Assembly: GCA_039933315.1 (NCBI GenBank)
Contig: JBDTOI010000191.1
Location: 1-7,630, forward strand
Source: DASXRU01 sp039933315
GTDB lineage: Bacteria > Acidobacteriota > Blastocatellia > Pyrinomonadales > Pyrinomonadaceae
Length of the DNA stretch: 7,630 nucleotides
Direction of reading: 5' to 3'
In this document: one piece after another, positions 6,659 through 7,630 of the stretch
Layout of the letters: each line of letters begins with the position of its first letter
Numbering within the stretch: position 1 is the stretch's first letter
Notes under the pieces: model-generated
Databases searched by the model: none
Told to the model about the DNA's origin: nothing
The model's input: the letters and a program-made list of their open reading frames with translations, nothing else
Translations under genes and position numbers: made by a program

Positions 6659-6690
6659 GAACCCTTTGCCGGGTTCATCACTTTGGAGGG
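6659..6690 (+). promoter_or_regulatory. leader hairpin and strong Shine-Dalgarno of the 6696 gene
   Basis: GAACCC (6659-6664) and GGGTTC (6671-6676) form a perfect 6-bp stem with a 6-nt loop in the leader. Eight bases later comes GGAGGG (6685-6690), 5 nt before ATG 6696, the strongest ribosome-binding site in the window. The site fixes the start of the gene. The hairpin may keep the leader single-stranded around the site or act as a control element. Confidence 0.45.
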
Positions 6691-6695
6691 TCACC

Positions 6696-7630
6696 ATGAA
6701 AGAAACCAAGCATGCGACTGTCAAATGTGGAACTACTCTGGTCAAACTGGCGGCCATTATGGCTTTAGCGCTGTCGTTTCAGTCAGCCTACGCTCAAACC
6801 TCCGGAACCGCTTCGGAAAAGTCTTATAGGGAGGCGCGGCGCGTTTTGGATGCGGGTATAACGGCGCTAGGTGGGCTGCCCGCGATACGCAAGGTTGACG
6901 ATGTCTCCGTCAAATTCTCCGGGATCAATTACGCGCGTAACCAAAGTGCCAGCCCGGACACTGCCTACTTCAAGGGCACTATCGACGGTTCGTTGCTTTT
7001 GGACAGCAAAGGCAACCGAATGACTTTTCAGCAGGTAAGCACCGCGCCCGGATTCAAGTTTCAAGGGCGGCAAATTCTGAAGAGCGAGAAGGGTTTGAAT
7101 TTCGATATGACAGCGAGAACAGCGACCCCATTCACAAACCCCAATGGCATTGCCACTATCTCGCGAGCCAGGTTCCCCCACGCCCTTTTGCTGACCGCGC
7201 TTGACCGGGCCGCCACCCTGCGATCTCTGGGGCAGGATGATTTCAAAGGCAAGAAACAGAATGTGGTCGCCTTTGCCACCAGCGATGGCACCCAGTTCAC
7301 AATGTATTTCGATGCCGCCACCAACCTGCTGACCAAGTTAGAAAATCTGGACACCGACAGCACGGCGGGAGACGTGACGCAGGAATTTATCTTCCCGGAC
7401 TATGCGACTGCCGCCGGGTTGAAGTTTCCCACCGGGCGAATCGTCAGGCGGGGTGGCGAAGTAACACAGGAGGTCAAGATTTCCGACGTGCAGGTAAACA
7501 CTCATCCCGCCGAGAGCGTGTTCGAGAGACCAGACGGCTTTGCAGATCTGCCCGCCAATAATCCGACTCCAACACCTACGGTTACGGAACTGGCTAAAGA
7601 CGTCTATCTGGTGCAGGACGCCGCCAACGG
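6696..7630 (+). CDS. exported MBL-fold metallo-hydrolase with N-terminal lipoprotein-like domain (3' end beyond window)
   Basis: The frame is open from ATG 6696 to the window edge (311 codons plus two bases), so the gene is partial. A signal peptide is clear: a basic N-terminus, a hydrophobic core at about 18-28, and a probable signal peptidase I site after AYA (31-33). Residues 44-63 (REARRVLDAGITALGGLPAI) match the 'ALGG...I' helix that opens many exported beta-rich domains in environmental bacteria. Alternating strands follow to about residue 285, as in LolA/outer-membrane-lipoprotein-like folds. After a Pro/Thr linker (289-295), TELAKDVYLVQDAANG looks like the first strand of a metallo-beta-lactamase fold, but the HxHxDH zinc motif would lie outside the window. 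The MBL call therefore rests on this opening and on remembered architecture. Substrate unknown. It is divergent from the polysaccharide genes and may be unrelated to them. Confidence 0.82.
   Translation, partial: MKETKHATVKCGTTLVKLAAIMALALSFQSAYAQTSGTASEKSYREARRVLDAGITALGGLPAIRKVDDVSVKFSGINYARNQSASPDTAYFKGTIDGSLLLDSKGNRMTFQQVSTAPGFKFQGRQILKSEKGLNFDMTARTATPFTNPNGIATISRARFPHALLLTALDRAATLRSLGQDDFKGKKQNVVAFATSDGTQFTMYFDAATNLLTKLENLDTDSTAGDVTQEFIFPDYATAAGLKFPTGRIVRRGGEVTQEVKISDVQVNTHPAESVFERPDGFADLPANNPTPTPTVTELAKDVYLVQDAAN

Noticed and set aside
6512..6829. 105-codon plus-strand ORF
   Set aside because: It runs through the promoter and leader and out of frame into the exported-protein gene, which has a signal peptide and a strong ribosome-binding site. 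Its translation shows no motif.
6867..7363. minus-strand ORFs opposite the exported-protein gene
   Set aside because: They are antisense shadows; the plus-strand frame is continuous and has a recognisable signal peptide and domain pattern.
1..7630. tRNA, rRNA or insertion sequence
   Set aside because: No tRNA-like arm set, rRNA stretch, transposase frame or terminal inverted repeats with target duplications were recognised.

Overview
The window looks like part of a surface or exopolysaccharide locus from a free-living, probably diderm bacterium of mid GC content (roughly 50-57% by eye). The mix of genes, the start of a secreted MBL-fold protein with an N-terminal 'ALGG' domain, and a TTCGTG-type intergenic palindrome are compatible with Acidobacteriota or a neighbouring environmental phylum. 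That placement is inference; no marker gene is present.

Layout. Positions 1-183 hold no gene I can support. A 12-codon ORF with a good Shine-Dalgarno (184-222) lies in frame directly ahead of a plus-strand, membrane-anchored SGNH/GDSL-like hydrolase (265-1497). It converges on a minus-strand series of four genes that read right to left: a 12-or-so-TM GT39/PMT-like membrane protein (6476-5121), a polysaccharide pyruvyl transferase (5103-4006), a GT4 glycosyltransferase (3812-2550) and a 2OG-Fe(II) dioxygenase (2386-1550). The first two are 17 bp apart and surely co-transcribed. The other two gaps (193 and 163 bp) are longer, and the second holds a large palindromic repeat. Divergent from this series, a partial plus-strand gene (6696 to the window edge) encodes an exported protein whose N-terminal domain is complete and whose MBL domain is just beginning.

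How they work together (inference). The GT4 enzyme would extend a lipid-linked glycan in the cytoplasm. The pyruvyl transferase would add an acidic ketal. The membrane protein would act as a GT-C transferase or polymerase/ligase at the periplasmic face. The SGNH protein would acylate or deacylate the glycan outside the inner membrane, and the dioxygenase would hydroxylate an unknown substrate. No flippase, chain-length regulator or outer-membrane exporter is visible, so this is only part of a pathway.

Non-coding signals are the most unusual content. Three head-to-tail 11-bp units (NACTTWACAAA, 6524-6556) in the divergent promoter region strongly resemble a PhoP/PhoB/SphR-type Pho box. A 103-bp imperfect palindrome built of 6-mers at an exact 10-bp period (2416-2518) sits in the leader of the dioxygenase gene.
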